DNA of 64,000 bases from Natrialba hulunbeirensis JCM 10989 (GCF_000337575.1 NZ_AOIM01000014.1:1-64000); one strand, 5' to 3'. Positions 34,622 through 44,591 are shown, counted from the stretch's first letter. The notes: generated by a model from the letters alone, not told the origin. Made by a program: numbers and translations.

Positions 34622-37519
34622 TTAGACGTCGTCGTCCGTCTCGTCGTCTGCTGCTTCCTCGTCTGCAACGGTGTCATCGCCGGCCTCCTCACCGTCGTCG
34701 GCTGCCTCGTCTTCATCGTCGTCCGCTGGATCCTCGTCCTCAGTCTCGACCTCCTCGAGTTCGACGTCGATCGTCTCACCGTCGATGACAGCGGACTCTG
34801 GAATTTCTTGTGCTCCCTGGTACACGGTGAATTCCTCGCCGTCGGCCATCGTGAACGAGAGGTCGTACTCGTCGTCAAGCGCCTGGACGGCACTGTCCGT
34901 GTAGCCGTCTTCGACGCCGAGTTCGTCGTCCGTCGCGTACGGGACCGTCAACTCGAACGCACCGTTCTCGTCGACTTCACCCTGCTGGGTGTAGTTGAAC
35001 GTGGTCCCAGTGTTGGTCTCGAGTTCGAGCGTCGCAGTAACGACATCGCCTGCAGAGACGTTCTCGTCATCGATGGTTCCGCTAAGGGTTGCGCCGTCGA
35101 CGCGCTCGTAGGTTTTCACCGAGGCGGTCTCACGCTGTCCGATCTCCTCATACTCGAGATTTGGATGCTGCTGGATCTGCTGCAGTTCGAGGAGCGTGTG
35201 CTGACTCGACAGGTCCTGGTTGAGGCGAACTTGCGGCGTTCCGTCCTCCGCGGTCAGCACCTGATCGGTATCAGAATTGATGATCGCGTAACTCATGAAC
35301 TGCGTCTCGTGCTCCTCGTTTTCGTGGACGAGCCGGTAGTTCTCCATCCCGACTGCGTTGTTGAAGTACAGCGACGAGAGGACCGTATCGTCGTACGGAA
35401 CGTCGTTGAACACCTCAGCAACCTCGTCACGGTCGATCTGTTCGGTCCCGTCGTGGTCTTCCGGCGTGGTATAGTGGCTATGGCCAGGTTCGGACCAGGT
35501 CGTGATGGCGGAGAACTTTCCGCTCGCCATTGCGTCGTCGATCATCACGTACCGGATCTCCTCGTCAGTCTGGTCGGCATTCGCAATGAGCTGCTCAAGT
35601 TCCTCGTTCGAGTGATCATCGACTGACTCACCCGTCGCAATCGCATCGAGGATCAGCTCTGCGCGCTCCTCAGATTCAGCCGTCAGGAACGCCGAGGAGG
35701 AGCGAGCGTTCTGCTGGAACGGGTTTGAGTGGGGGATCCGTTCTGCTTGCGTCGTTAGCAGGTGACCATAGTCCCACCACGACATGACGCCGTAGCTTCC
35801 AACCGGATAGTCGAAGTTACCGTCCTCCGGGTAGTCGTAGCTGCCGAAGTACTCGATTTCACTGGCGTTATCAGCGCCGCCCCAGTTGCCAGGTTCGGGC
35901 GTGTTCTCTGCGAGCCAGTGGTTCGATCCCTCCCAGGTCGTCGCATCGTCGTGTGGCTGTGCGTAGCTTCCCTGTTCCCATGCAGTGTTTCCTGCCTGTG
36001 CGATCGGTGGGAGCAGGGGAGCAAACAGCAGCAGTGCGACCATAAACAGGACGATAACCTGGTACGTCTCGATCTGTCGAATCGAATTGACGCCACTTCG
36101 AATATCGAAGTCGAACAGTCGGACGACATCGGCCACGAAGACGGCGTTCGTGACTGCGACTGCGAGAACGAGATAGTAGGAGAATCGGATCTGGGTCGCT
36201 GCCATACTCATCAGGAACAGCGACCAGACGATGATGAGGGTGTACTCGGTGCGGTACTCGCGGCCGAGGAACGGCCGCGCAATTAGCAGGCCGAGACCGG
36301 CGAGCATCGTATAGAACGCTGCGCCGAACTCGTCGAACATGAAGCTGGTGAAGTCACCAGGTGGTTGTGCTTCCTGGATGGTGAGGTCCGTAGCAGTCTC
36401 ACCGAACGGGAGCACACGTCGCGTCGCGTTGTCCACGATCGTACCGAATAGGTCAGGAAGGACCACCCACATCACACCGAACGTGACAGCGAGTAAGCCA
36501 CCGATCGCTGCTGGATAGAATCGTCGGTCGACATCGAGTCCGTTCCACTGGCGCGCGAACCAGGCCATAAACACACAGCCACCGGCGACGAGTGCGGCGC
36601 TCAGCGGCTGGAGGTAGCTAAAGCTCGTCACGCTCGTTCCGGGGTCTTCGATCAGCAACGCCGTCACGAGCGCTGTGATGCCGAGACTGGTCGCACCGAC
36701 GAATGCGACGTGGTCCGGCGAAATGTTTCTGACGTAGTCGAGAGAGAGCTGGACGGTGAAGAAGATCGCGAGGATACCGATCAGCACGACTCCTGGCGGC
36801 CAGACCCAGATATACAGCGATAGCGCGAGCCCGGCAAGGGCGCTGTAGATCGTCGGTTCGCGAAGCGTGTCCCAGTCCTTGTCGACGAGGAGTTCGTAGA
36901 TCGGTTGTTCGCGTTCTGCAGCGCGCAGCGCCACCATCAGTGCCAGGATGGCAATCGCCATAAACAGCACTTCAGCGACGTGGTGCTGGAGTTGTCCGAC
37001 CGTCGTTCGAGTGAGGAACTGGCCTGGGACGAGCGCGAGGAGCAGAATCGAAACGACTCCGCCGAGCGTTCCGCCGAGTCGGCGGCCGATGTAGAACACC
37101 GGAATCGCAACGAGGGCAGCCATCACGGGAACAGCGATCAGCGAGACCGTGTACAGTGTCTCCGTCGATGGATCACCGAGGCCGACGATCATCGCGACGG
37201 TGACGATGAGCTGGTCGAACAGCGTTCCGAACTGGCCAACATACCGCCCAGTCGGGAACCCGGTCCAAATCTCGTACGGCATCGTGTACGGGTAGTTCTC
37301 TGCCGTCCACTCGATCGTTCGCCAGTGATACCACGAGTCGACTGCAGCGAGGCTCGGCGTTCCGTCCTCGGTGGTAAACGCACTGTAAGACTGCAGCCGA
37401 ACCCAGAGCATGAACAGTATCACAGCCCCGATCACGGGGATGTGATACCAGTCGTCCCACGTCTCGAGGATGGAGGGGTTCGTCTCCTCCTCTTCGACGT
37501 GTTCGGTGTTGGTACTCAT
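34622..37519 (-). CDS. aglB: Oligosaccharyltransferase AglB
   Basis: 965 residues. About 13 transmembrane helices fill the first ~510 residues, with DxD-like WYHWRTIEW early in the sequence. The catalytic WWDYG lies near residues 581-585 (GVMSWWDYGHLLTT). A soluble exterior region and an acidic D/E-rich tail (~900-965) follow. It transfers lipid-linked glycan to Asn of S-layer and archaellin proteins on the outer face of the membrane. Family, size and the agl neighbours agree. Divergent from aglG with a ~180-base gap. Confidence 0.96.
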   Translation of the reverse strand: MSTNTEHVEEEETNPSILETWDDWYHIPVIGAVILFMLWVRLQSYSAFTTEDGTPSLAAVDSWYHWRTIEWTAENYPYTMPYEIWTGFPTGRYVGQFGTLFDQLIVTVAMIVGLGDPSTETLYTVSLIAVPVMAALVAIPVFYIGRRLGGTLGGVVSILLLALVPGQFLTRTTVGQLQHHVAEVLFMAIAILALMVALRAAEREQPIYELLVDKDWDTLREPTIYSALAGLALSLYIWVWPPGVVLIGILAIFFTVQLSLDYVRNISPDHVAFVGATSLGITALVTALLIEDPGTSVTSFSYLQPLSAALVAGGCVFMAWFARQWNGLDVDRRFYPAAIGGLLAVTFGVMWVVLPDLFGTIVDNATRRVLPFGETATDLTIQEAQPPGDFTSFMFDEFGAAFYTMLAGLGLLIARPFLGREYRTEYTLIIVWSLFLMSMAATQIRFSYYLVLAVAVTNAVFVADVVRLFDFDIRSGVNSIRQIETYQVIVLFMVALLLFAPLLPPIAQAGNTAWEQGSYAQPHDDATTWEGSNHWLAENTPEPGNWGGADNASEIEYFGSYDYPEDGNFDYPVGSYGVMSWWDYGHLLTTQAERIPHSNPFQQNARSSSAFLTAESEERAELILDAIATGESVDDHSNEELEQLIANADQTDEEIRYVMIDDAMASGKFSAITTWSEPGHSHYTTPEDHDGTEQIDRDEVAEVFNDVPYDDTVLSSLYFNNAVGMENYRLVHENEEHETQFMSYAIINSDTDQVLTAEDGTPQVRLNQDLSSQHTLLELQQIQQHPNLEYEEIGQRETASVKTYERVDGATLSGTIDDENVSAGDVVTATLELETNTGTTFNYTQQGEVDENGAFELTVPYATDDELGVEDGYTDSAVQALDDEYDLSFTMADGEEFTVYQGAQEIPESAVIDGETIDVELEEVETEDEDPADDDEDEAADDGEEAGDDTVADEEAADDETDDDV

Positions 37520-37699
37520 TAGGTTGCACCAGACCCAAGCCGGGAATAAGTCTTGTTATATACACGTCGTGTTTTGATGACCGGTCGCACAGGGAGACTA
37601 CTGTTGATGGGGATGAGTAGACCGCCATTCTGGAACGGACTGCATCGTACTCCATCGAAGGAAAAGGCTTATTCGCCACTCACAGCAATGCTGCGGACG

Positions 37700-38641
37700 A
37701 TGAAGGTCTCCGTCGTCATCTGTACGTACGCGATGGAACGCTACGACGTCTTCTCCGAGTGCGTCGATAGCGTTCTCGAACAAACCTACGACCCGCTCGA
37801 GGTCGTCATCGTTGTAGACGGCAACGAGACCGTCTTCGAGCGCGTTATAGACGACTACGGAGACCTCGACGGTGTCGAATGCTACTGTAACGACGAGAAT
37901 CAGGGCATCTCCTACAGTCGAACTCGTGGTGCCGAACTCGCGACCGGCGACGTCGTCGCGTTCATCGACGACGATGCCGTCGCCGAACCCGACTGGATCG
38001 ATGAACTCGCGCGCGTCTACGACGAAACCGACGCCATCGCCGTCGGCGGACACGCCAAACCCGACTGGGTGACCGACAAACCCGATTTCTTCCCCGAGGA
38101 GTTCTACTGGCTCGTCGGCTGTGACGAACGCGGGATGGGCAAGCACATGGAGGAACTCCGAAACACGTACGGCTCTAACATCTCGTTCCGCCGGAACGTC
38201 TTCCTGAACGTCGGCGGCTACGACGAGAACACCGGTCGCAAGGGCGACCGACACATCCAGGCCCACGAAGCCCCGGTCTGCATCCGAATGAACAACAAAT
38301 ACGGGAAGGGCGTCATCTACAACACTGATGCCGTCGTAAACCACAAGCTGTTCGACTATCGCGGAGAGTTCCGCTGGCTGGTCTTTCGCTCGTTCTGGCA
38401 GGGCTACTCGAAACGAATTATGGATCTCCTCCTGCCCGAAGCCGCAGGGGACAAAAACGACTATCTGAAACAGCTCATGCTCGAGTTCGTCCCCTCTAGA
38501 GTGCGAGAACTAATTCGGAATCCATCGAGCCCGAAGGCGAAACAACTCGTCACGATTTTCATCTTTACCGCGGCAGTCGGCTTCGGCTATCTGTACGGAC
38601 TCATCCAATCGGATGACAAACTCGTCGGTGCGGCTACGTAG
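37700..38641 (+). CDS. aglG: GT2 glycosyltransferase, AglG type
   Basis: 313 residues from ATG 37700. GT-A fold with MKVSVVICTYAMERYDVF, the DxD-like FIDDDAVAEPDW, and an ED-loop region YDENTGRKGDRHIQAHEA; a hydrophobic segment near the C-terminus (TIFIFTAAVGFGYLYGL) anchors it to the inner membrane face. Haloferax AglG adds the second sugar (a hexuronic acid) of the N-glycan. The length and start agree with what I recall of AglG. ATG 37688 is an alternative start. A TATA-like CTTATT at ~37668 is placed for a leaderless or short-leader transcript. Confidence 0.8.
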   Translation: MKVSVVICTYAMERYDVFSECVDSVLEQTYDPLEVVIVVDGNETVFERVIDDYGDLDGVECYCNDENQGISYSRTRGAELATGDVVAFIDDDAVAEPDWIDELARVYDETDAIAVGGHAKPDWVTDKPDFFPEEFYWLVGCDERGMGKHMEELRNTYGSNISFRRNVFLNVGGYDENTGRKGDRHIQAHEAPVCIRMNNKYGKGVIYNTDAVVNHKLFDYRGEFRWLVFRSFWQGYSKRIMDLLLPEAAGDKNDYLKQLMLEFVPSRVRELIRNPSSPKAKQLVTIFIFTAAVGFGYLYGLIQSDDKLVGAAT

Positions 38642-38646
38642 CGGCT

Positions 38647-39558
38647 CTACTCGAGTGTGGGTGGCCCGCTGTTCGCTTCATTGTTTGAGCCGCGGACGTA
38701 CTCGAGATACTCGCGATAGTACCCAAGACCACGAACACCCGTAAGAAACGTCGAGAGGGCACTGAAGGCCGCGCGGTCGCTCGTCGGAAGATCCCGATCG
38801 GGAGATTTAATCCCTGACGGTCGCGGTGGAATGCCTGGCTCTCCGTATCGCTCTGGATAGTACTGCTGGAGTTGACAGAGTCCACGACCGACTCGACGAT
38901 CCTTTTTGATCAGTGCACGCAGTGAGTTCCGAGTAGGGTGGGACATCGTCACGTCCTCGGCGAAGTGCATCTTGTAGCCAGCTTCGTGCACCCGATTGCC
39001 GAACTCTTTGTCCCCACCGGATGTCAGGCGGTGATCGAAGAGACCCACGTCCTCGAACACGTGGCGGCGAACGAACAGACAGCATGTCGGCACGAACTGC
39101 TGGTACTCGAGATACTGTTCGATCGGGAACCCAGTGTGATGATCGTGTCGGGCTGCCAGCGTGGGGTTGTCTGGAAGCGTGAGTTCAACGTTACAGCCCA
39201 TATAATCCGCATTGGTGGTTTCGAACTCGTGGAGTGCGGATTCTAACCAGTCGTCAGGGACGGTCATATCGGCGTCAACGAAGGCTAGGATTTCACTATC
39301 GGTTTCTTGGGTTCCAGTATTTCGGGCGGCGTAGGAGGACTGTCTCTCCTGTTCAAAACAGAGTGTAGCCTGATCGCTCTCTGTAATGCATTCCGCGACA
39401 ACATGTGGTGTATCGTCGTTCGAATTATTATCGACGACAGTTAGTGTAGCATCCCCCCCAAGTTGTGGAAGGAGAGATTCGATCGTTCCACTAGCGCCAG
39501 CAGGATCGTTGTACACGGGGACGATAATCGAGAGCTTTGCTGTCTGTTGCTCACTCAT
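38647..39558 (-). CDS. GT2 glycosyltransferase, AglE-like
   Basis: 303 residues. KLSIIVPVYNDPAGASGTIESLLPQL at the N-terminus, VDNNSNDDTP, and the metal site FVDADMTVPDDW identify a GT-A transferase. The C-terminal part is a basic membrane-near region (SLRALIKKDRRVGRGL). The context with aglQ, aglR and aglG suggests it adds a distal sugar to the dolichol-linked N-glycan, like AglE. I cannot fix which sugar. Its ATG overlaps the aglQ-like stop? No: its own start (39558) overlaps the upstream gene's stop by 4 bases (ATGA), so the pair is co-translated. Confidence 0.8.
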   Translation of the reverse strand: MSEQQTAKLSIIVPVYNDPAGASGTIESLLPQLGGDATLTVVDNNSNDDTPHVVAECITESDQATLCFEQERQSSYAARNTGTQETDSEILAFVDADMTVPDDWLESALHEFETTNADYMGCNVELTLPDNPTLAARHDHHTGFPIEQYLEYQQFVPTCCLFVRRHVFEDVGLFDHRLTSGGDKEFGNRVHEAGYKMHFAEDVTMSHPTRNSLRALIKKDRRVGRGLCQLQQYYPERYGEPGIPPRPSGIKSPDRDLPTSDRAAFSALSTFLTGVRGLGYYREYLEYVRGSNNEANSGPPTLE

Positions 39559-40682
39559 GTTGGATCAAAATTCGGGAGTGCTATGTCGTTAAGCCGGGTA
39601 GCCTGATACAGTCTTGCTGTGAGGGTTTCAGCATCTGGGGTATTTCGATCCATTCGATTTGTATCCATGTTGTAGTGACGATTGAACTGTTTCGTGATCC
39701 ACCATCGTCGCTCGTCTGCTGAACCGATGTCGAAGACTTCCATCGCAAAGGGTACCTCAAATCCAACGGGGTTGTACGCCGGCCCATATTCGTTTTCCCA
39801 CACCTTTTCCCGATATGCTGACGATGTAATGTAGTTCAGACTACGAGTACACTTTTCAGAACTCCAGAATGAGTGGTCAGGATATTGTTGCTTCAACAGT
39901 GCGAACGCATACAGGTTGAATGCATGGTACCCAATGGCCTTCCACCGAAGTTGTTGTTTCCGTGATGGTAGCGGAATACTGCTCGTCCCGAATGTCACAC
40001 CAATACGGTTACGCTCGTCAACCCTTGCAAGGTGCAGTAACCGTCGAAGCGAGTTCGTCGGTTTAAGCGGGTGGAACACAAGTCCCGATTGATAAAGCCG
40101 GAGATTCTGTTCCAGTTCATCGAGAAATCTCCGAACCTGATCATCAATCTGTGAACTTGTCCAAGAGAGATTAGCCAATATGCCACCCGCTGCAGCGAAC
40201 CAAATCTGGTGGTTGAACGTTGCATCGAACGGCAGTGTCCGTCCGTCGATTTCCACGCGTTTCCAGATTCCCGTTCGCTTGTCCTGTGGATGCATGAGAA
40301 AAACGTTCTCGGCAAGCTGAGCGAGTTCTCGATCAGCGAGTGCGTCCGCAGCGACTGCTAACGCTTCGATCGTCCAGGCCTGTCCGATGAGACCGTTACA
40401 GGCGTCCTTCCCATCTTCTGTCCGGTGGTGAAACGTCCATCCCTCGGGCCGCGCATCTTGGCCGAGAAGGTATGAACTTGTTTGCTCGGCTGCGTTACGG
40501 AACGAATTATTGCCTGTTTGTTGGTACAGGGAAGAAAAAGTGAGAAGCCAATGCGAAGTGTTCCGTACGGGCGTCTCTTTGTCGCCGTACAATCCGTTGT
40601 GTCCGGGAGAAATTGACCCATCGTCTCGTATTTCTGAGCGATGAGTGTTTGCCGTTTTGGCAATGTGTGATGACAAATCCAT
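39555..40682 (-). CDS. aglQ: agl cluster protein AglQ, (alpha/alpha)-barrel-like
   Basis: 375 residues, mostly helical with repeated W/H-rich motifs: GHNGLYGDKETPVRNTSHWLLTF, GWTFHHRTEDGKDACNGLIGQAWTIEAL, FDATFNHQIWFAAAGG, WKAIGYHAFNLYAFA, GFEVPFAMEVF. This matches the AglQ family of haloarchaeal N-glycosylation clusters, thought to have a six-hairpin glycosidase-like fold and to be needed for making the mature pentasaccharide. The exact reaction is not established as far as I know. Its stop overlaps the downstream GT2 start. Base composition is lower in GC than in the genes to the left. Confidence 0.75.
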   Translation of the reverse strand: MDLSSHIAKTANTHRSEIRDDGSISPGHNGLYGDKETPVRNTSHWLLTFSSLYQQTGNNSFRNAAEQTSSYLLGQDARPEGWTFHHRTEDGKDACNGLIGQAWTIEALAVAADALADRELAQLAENVFLMHPQDKRTGIWKRVEIDGRTLPFDATFNHQIWFAAAGGILANLSWTSSQIDDQVRRFLDELEQNLRLYQSGLVFHPLKPTNSLRRLLHLARVDERNRIGVTFGTSSIPLPSRKQQLRWKAIGYHAFNLYAFALLKQQYPDHSFWSSEKCTRSLNYITSSAYREKVWENEYGPAYNPVGFEVPFAMEVFDIGSADERRWWITKQFNRHYNMDTNRMDRNTPDAETLTARLYQATRLNDIALPNFDPT

Positions 40683-41026
40683 GTGTATTGATCGGATATG
40701 AATATAAAGTAGAGTATGATCTTTAATCTGTATTTTGAAGGAGTCCTAACAGAGAATGAGATGGGGGTTAAAAATCATAATAATATCTACATCACTTGGC
40801 AAGATGTGTGGGAGAGTGCGGAATAGTCGTATAATACATCATCAACCAGAGCATTATTCTATATAAAATGCATAAATAAATATATTTGTTATTATTAATA
40901 TGTCCTATATTGAACTATTAGTGTGGACGAATCGCCACCTTCTACAATATCATAATCACCTTTGCTTGAGAGTTGTAAATTAACAATTCACAAGTTACTT
41001 ACCCCACTATTTGAGTTGTATCCCTA
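40683..41026. other. AT-rich intergenic region between divergent genes
   Basis: 344 bases, clearly AT-rich (for example AATAAATATATTTGTTATTATTAATATG near 40873-40900). It separates divergent aglQ and the sulfatase-like gene. Promoters for both must lie here, but several TATA-like runs prevent a single choice. No gene, tRNA or long repeat is seen. Confidence 0.5.
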
Positions 41027-42502
41027 ATGACGAGTGCTGCTCCAAATATTCTACTTGTGGTTTTAGACAGTACAAGAGCAAAAAACACGAGTTTACATGA
41101 TTACGAACGGAAGACAACACCCTTCTTAGACCAATTCTCTGAGAACGCAACATTATACACACAAGCCCGCGCACCAGGGATGACCAGTTACCCTAGTCAT
41201 GCAAGTATATTCACTGGCATGGAGGTTAAAGAACACGGTGCACATGATCTTCTTACCCACCAGCTAGATCCCACTAGTACGATTTGGCATACACTCAGTG
41301 AAGAACACGGATATACGACTGGTGTTTTCTCAGATAATGTCAATCTCACAGGCGACAAATCGCTCAAATCCTGCTTTGATCATGTTGTAGGCCGCCGGGG
41401 CCGACTATTTCCAAAGGCAGACGACCCCGATATCTTCTTCAATAGTCCAGAATACCTTGAAAATAATAACAAGCGGTCAAAGTATATTGATTTCCTGACG
41501 CACTGTCTTAGGAGTGATCGCCCAATTAGAGGACTAGCAAATGGCGCTGCAAAACAACTTAGCCTTTCTCTCTCATCATCCAGATTGGAACAACAACTTG
41601 ACCATTCGGCAGATCGCTTCCTAAATCCATTTTATTCATGGATTGATTCACAGAACGGGCCATGGGCGGCTTGTCTCAATCTAATGGACACACATTTGCC
41701 GTTTTACCCTGCAAAAGAGTATGACCTCTGGGGGGGAAAAGAACTGCAACAGAAACAGGCAGATCTTGATCCTACTTCGTGGAAAGTATACGGTGAACAA
41801 GTCTCCTGGGAGGATTGGAATGCTTTTGAAAATATCTACGACGGCACAATTAGGCAAGTGGATTCGTATCTCGAAGACCTTGTCACAGAACTTGAAGAAC
41901 GTGAGATTCTTGACGAGACGCTCCTTGTCATAACATCTGATCACGGTGAGGGGTTTGGCGAATATAGTCGTGTCCGCCCTGATTTTCCCATTGCGGGACA
42001 TATTGTGGGGTTGCATGAATCTCTTCTCCATGTTCCACTAATCGTCTCGTATCCTAACCAGTCGTATGGACGCGAAGTCTCTGACGCAGCGACACTTCGT
42101 TGTTTTCCAGAGGCAGTTAAGGCTGCTGTGGAAGGGGAATGGGACGGTAACGAGTTTGTTCCAGATAGGCCAGTTGTAGCATCCGCATCAACAATTGACC
42201 ACAAGAAGAAAAATGCTCAACGGGCGGGGAAGTTCTGCGATGATATTGACCCCTATGGAGGAGAAATTCAGGCAGTGTACAAAAACGAAACCGGAAGTGT
42301 TAAGAAATATTTAAAATGGGATGATAATGCTGTCACGGTTGAGATTAAAGATGCACACACCGCGACAGTCATCGATCAGGATAATGCTCACGAGGTTGTT
42401 ACAGACGTATTTGATCGCTATTCCGATTTGGGAGTTTCATCGCATCAGGACCGGATCAACAATAGAACACTGGAGCACTTAGAGAGTTTGGGGTATGTAT
42501 AG
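41027..42502 (+). CDS. Sulfatase / alkaline-phosphatase superfamily protein
   Basis: 491 residues. Metal-binding N-terminus NILLVVLDSTRA, then GMTSYPSHASIFTGMEVKEHG where the nucleophile stands, WAACLNLMDTHLPFYP, and the second metal site LLVITSDHGEGFGE. The sulfatase CxPxR core is here SYPSH: Ser instead of Cys is possible for Ser-type sulfatases or phosphotransferases, but the Arg is replaced by His. It may be a phosphodiesterase or head-group transferase acting on cell-surface glycans. The gene is AT-richer than its neighbours and sits in an accessory patch, suggesting transfer. Confidence 0.75.
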   Translation: MTSAAPNILLVVLDSTRAKNTSLHDYERKTTPFLDQFSENATLYTQARAPGMTSYPSHASIFTGMEVKEHGAHDLLTHQLDPTSTIWHTLSEEHGYTTGVFSDNVNLTGDKSLKSCFDHVVGRRGRLFPKADDPDIFFNSPEYLENNNKRSKYIDFLTHCLRSDRPIRGLANGAAKQLSLSLSSSRLEQQLDHSADRFLNPFYSWIDSQNGPWAACLNLMDTHLPFYPAKEYDLWGGKELQQKQADLDPTSWKVYGEQVSWEDWNAFENIYDGTIRQVDSYLEDLVTELEEREILDETLLVITSDHGEGFGEYSRVRPDFPIAGHIVGLHESLLHVPLIVSYPNQSYGREVSDAATLRCFPEAVKAAVEGEWDGNEFVPDRPVVASASTIDHKKKNAQRAGKFCDDIDPYGGEIQAVYKNETGSVKKYLKWDDNAVTVEIKDAHTATVIDQDNAHEVVTDVFDRYSDLGVSSHQDRINNRTLEHLESLGYV

Positions 42503-42576
42503 TATGAGCCAAAATTATTTTCTGTTCCACAAGTGCGTTCAGGTTTGTTTGTGAGGGCGAGCATAATCCGGACATT

Positions 42577-42662
42577 CTATAGTAGCCACTGCAAGTCAAT
42601 GCACACCTGATCACACGACTGCTGTGCGATCAGTGTGTAAATAGTTGCAGTTGTTACTATAG
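42577..42662. mobile_element. MITE-like palindromic element
   Basis: 86 bases begin and end with CTATAG. The outer 18 bases (CTATAGTAGCCACTGCAA at the left, TTGCAGTTGTTACTATAG at the right) are inverted repeats with two mismatches. The arms continue inward through CACACCTGATC.../...GATCAGTGTG to a centre near CACGACTGCTGTGCG, so the whole element folds into one long hairpin. It contains no gene. It lies about 120 bases from the decayed transposase and may be a non-autonomous derivative of a haloarchaeal IS. Confidence 0.7.
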
Positions 42663-42779
42663 CGGGTGTCAGGGCGTGCTGCTTTTGATTGAATTGTTGC
42701 TTTGGAAGCTGATGTAGTGGTCAACGAAGAACAGGTCGAATAAACGATAGAAGAACTTACGGAACTCTTAATATCAGGA

Positions 42780-43485
42780 TCGCACACGCGCGGTATCGCC
42801 GAACGTGCGCTAGATCACCGAGAAGACGATCCCAGATAACGCTCTCTGCCCGTAGAGAGTACCCATCAATCCGTGCGTTGTGCGCGTGATCAATGGGATG
42901 TAATTCACGATGCCTGATTAGCGGTCTCACGCCTTCTTTTCTCAGCTTATCTCGAAATTACTGCCAGTTGTAGCCTTTGTCGGCGGCGAGATTGTGTAAC
43001 TCACCCGTGTTGTGGCGGACGAGTTGCCAGCCGAGTTGGGTGTCGCAACGTTTCTCGGTCATGTATTGAACGTCGAGAACAGTTTGTGACTTCACATCGA
43101 CAAGAGCCGTTGTCTTGAGCGTGTGCACACGTGGTAATTCGTCCATCAGAAATAGTATTTGTTGGCGTTTTCACGGTCAAAAACGTCGCGTCTATCTCTG
43201 CATGACCAGATGGCTCATGCAGTTCGCCGACAGGCGTAGCAGCACTCACCAGACCGGCATCTTAGTCTTGCCAAACGATTTCACTAGCGCCGAGTGATCA
43301 AGGAAATTGACATTCTTAAGGCTAATTACCGCCAATATTTCTGGCATCTCACTCAGAGAATCAAACGCTTCACGGTAGGGTTTCTCTAAGTATACCCGCA
43401 GACAATGCAACGAAACGACGGCGTAGTCGACGAATCCGCCACCATCGTTTGGGGGCGGCGGTTTCGGCTCAACTACCAACAGCAC
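42780..43485 (-). pseudogene. IS5-type transposase, decayed (frameshifts and in-frame stop)
   Basis: Minus-strand pieces in different frames line up as one transposase. The order is HCLRVYLEKPYREAFDSLSEMPEILAVISL ... SALVKSFGKTKMPVW; then EPSGHAEIDATFLTV; then RVHTLKTTALVDVKSQTVLDVQYMTEKRCDTQLGWQLVRHNTGELHNLAADKGYNWQ; a TAA at 42958; and finally FRDKLRKEGVRPLIRHRELHPIDHAHNARIDG. These are the pattern of IS5-group DDE transposases of haloarchaea, with DATF as the first and AADKGY as the second catalytic Asp. At least two frameshifts and one stop make it inactive. Ends of the IS were not identified. Confidence 0.8.
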
Positions 43486-43662
43486 TTTTAGCCAACATCA
43501 CGGCATTCCCAGCGAATGAATGAAAATTTGACATAATCGATAGGATCCCCCTGTTTTAACACCCTAGTTCTATCGGTTAAAGTCTACGTAGTTATTCGAT
43601 TCACCAGAGCCCACAGAAAGGAAATCATCAATGGGTTGCAATCGTAACCGGATTATATCACC

Positions 43663-44517
43663 ATGGCCCCAATGCAATTACTCACAACTATCCAATCTTT
43701 ATTCCGGGATGGGTTTTACATTCTCCGAAATGAAGGTATTCTATCCTTTTTCAGTACAGTACTGAGGATCATAGGATTGAATTATCAAGGTATAAGCTAT
43801 TATATAATATATTTTTATAAACAACATCTACACTTTCACCAGCGAATGGCAGAACCCTTCACAGTTATAAAAGTGAATCCTAAGAAGATACAGAGCACTG
43901 CGCCAGGGAATATTGATCGATGGAAACACATCGGTGAGGTTCGGTCTGGAAACTGGGATCAGTCGAACAAATCACTCAATGAACTCATAAAATATCGTAG
44001 CGTTGTTGATCGGTTCCAAAATGATGTTGCTTGGGAAAACACAGAGATATATTCTACAGCTATAGAACGCGTCAGTGAAGGGGAAGTGTACTGGAACGGT
44101 TGTCGAACAATCAATGATATTGAACAACGAGCGAAGAGCATCGAAGATCTGTATGCTTCTATTCAAGAGTCTGGTTTCAAATCACAATCCGAATTGCAGG
44201 GCAGGAGCGTCAAATCTATCGTTCTGAGCGGTTCATTTGATCGATCAAAGACCGATATAGCGGTAGCTATCAGTCGTAACGGCGACTTCCTATTCATTGA
44301 TGGAAACCATCGGCTTGCGATTTCTCATGTGCTTGAACTTGACGAAATCCCCGTTCGTATTGTTGTTCGCCACTCCGAATGGCAAAATCTACGTGAAGAA
44401 GTCATGAACGCTAACTCAAAAGAAGAACTATCTGAACGCGCAAAAAGCAACATTAACCACCCAGATATTGCTGAGACCGTTCCAGATAGTTGGGTGACTG
44501 AACAAAGCGATGAATAA
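43663..44517 (+). CDS. Uncharacterised protein with a ParB-like DGNHRLA motif
   Basis: 284 residues from ATG 43663; a second ATG at 43672 is as likely. An amphipathic to hydrophobic N-terminus (~1-50, FFSTVLRIIGLNYQGISYYIIYFYKQH) may attach it to the membrane. The C-terminal half has SIVLSGSFDRSKTDIAVAISRNGDFLFIDGNHRLAISHVLELDEIPVRIVVRHSEW, which resembles the ParB/sulfiredoxin GxHR core. I do not recognise a function; similar proteins occur in surface-polysaccharide clusters. AT-rich coding sequence and IS remnants next door point to horizontal gain. Confidence 0.65.
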   Translation: MAPMQLLTTIQSLFRDGFYILRNEGILSFFSTVLRIIGLNYQGISYYIIYFYKQHLHFHQRMAEPFTVIKVNPKKIQSTAPGNIDRWKHIGEVRSGNWDQSNKSLNELIKYRSVVDRFQNDVAWENTEIYSTAIERVSEGEVYWNGCRTINDIEQRAKSIEDLYASIQESGFKSQSELQGRSVKSIVLSGSFDRSKTDIAVAISRNGDFLFIDGNHRLAISHVLELDEIPVRIVVRHSEWQNLREEVMNANSKEELSERAKSNINHPDIAETVPDSWVTEQSDE

Positions 44518-44591
44518 AAGTTCTACCTCAGACAACAATCTACTATATCACCGGACCCTGACAACCGAATTAGATAGAGTGAGTTATTTGT

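Noticed and set aside
42662-42780. Short frame coding VALEADVVVNEEQVE as a gene tail
   Set aside because: Only about 15 codons with haloarchaeal look; probably debris at the IS flank, too short to call.
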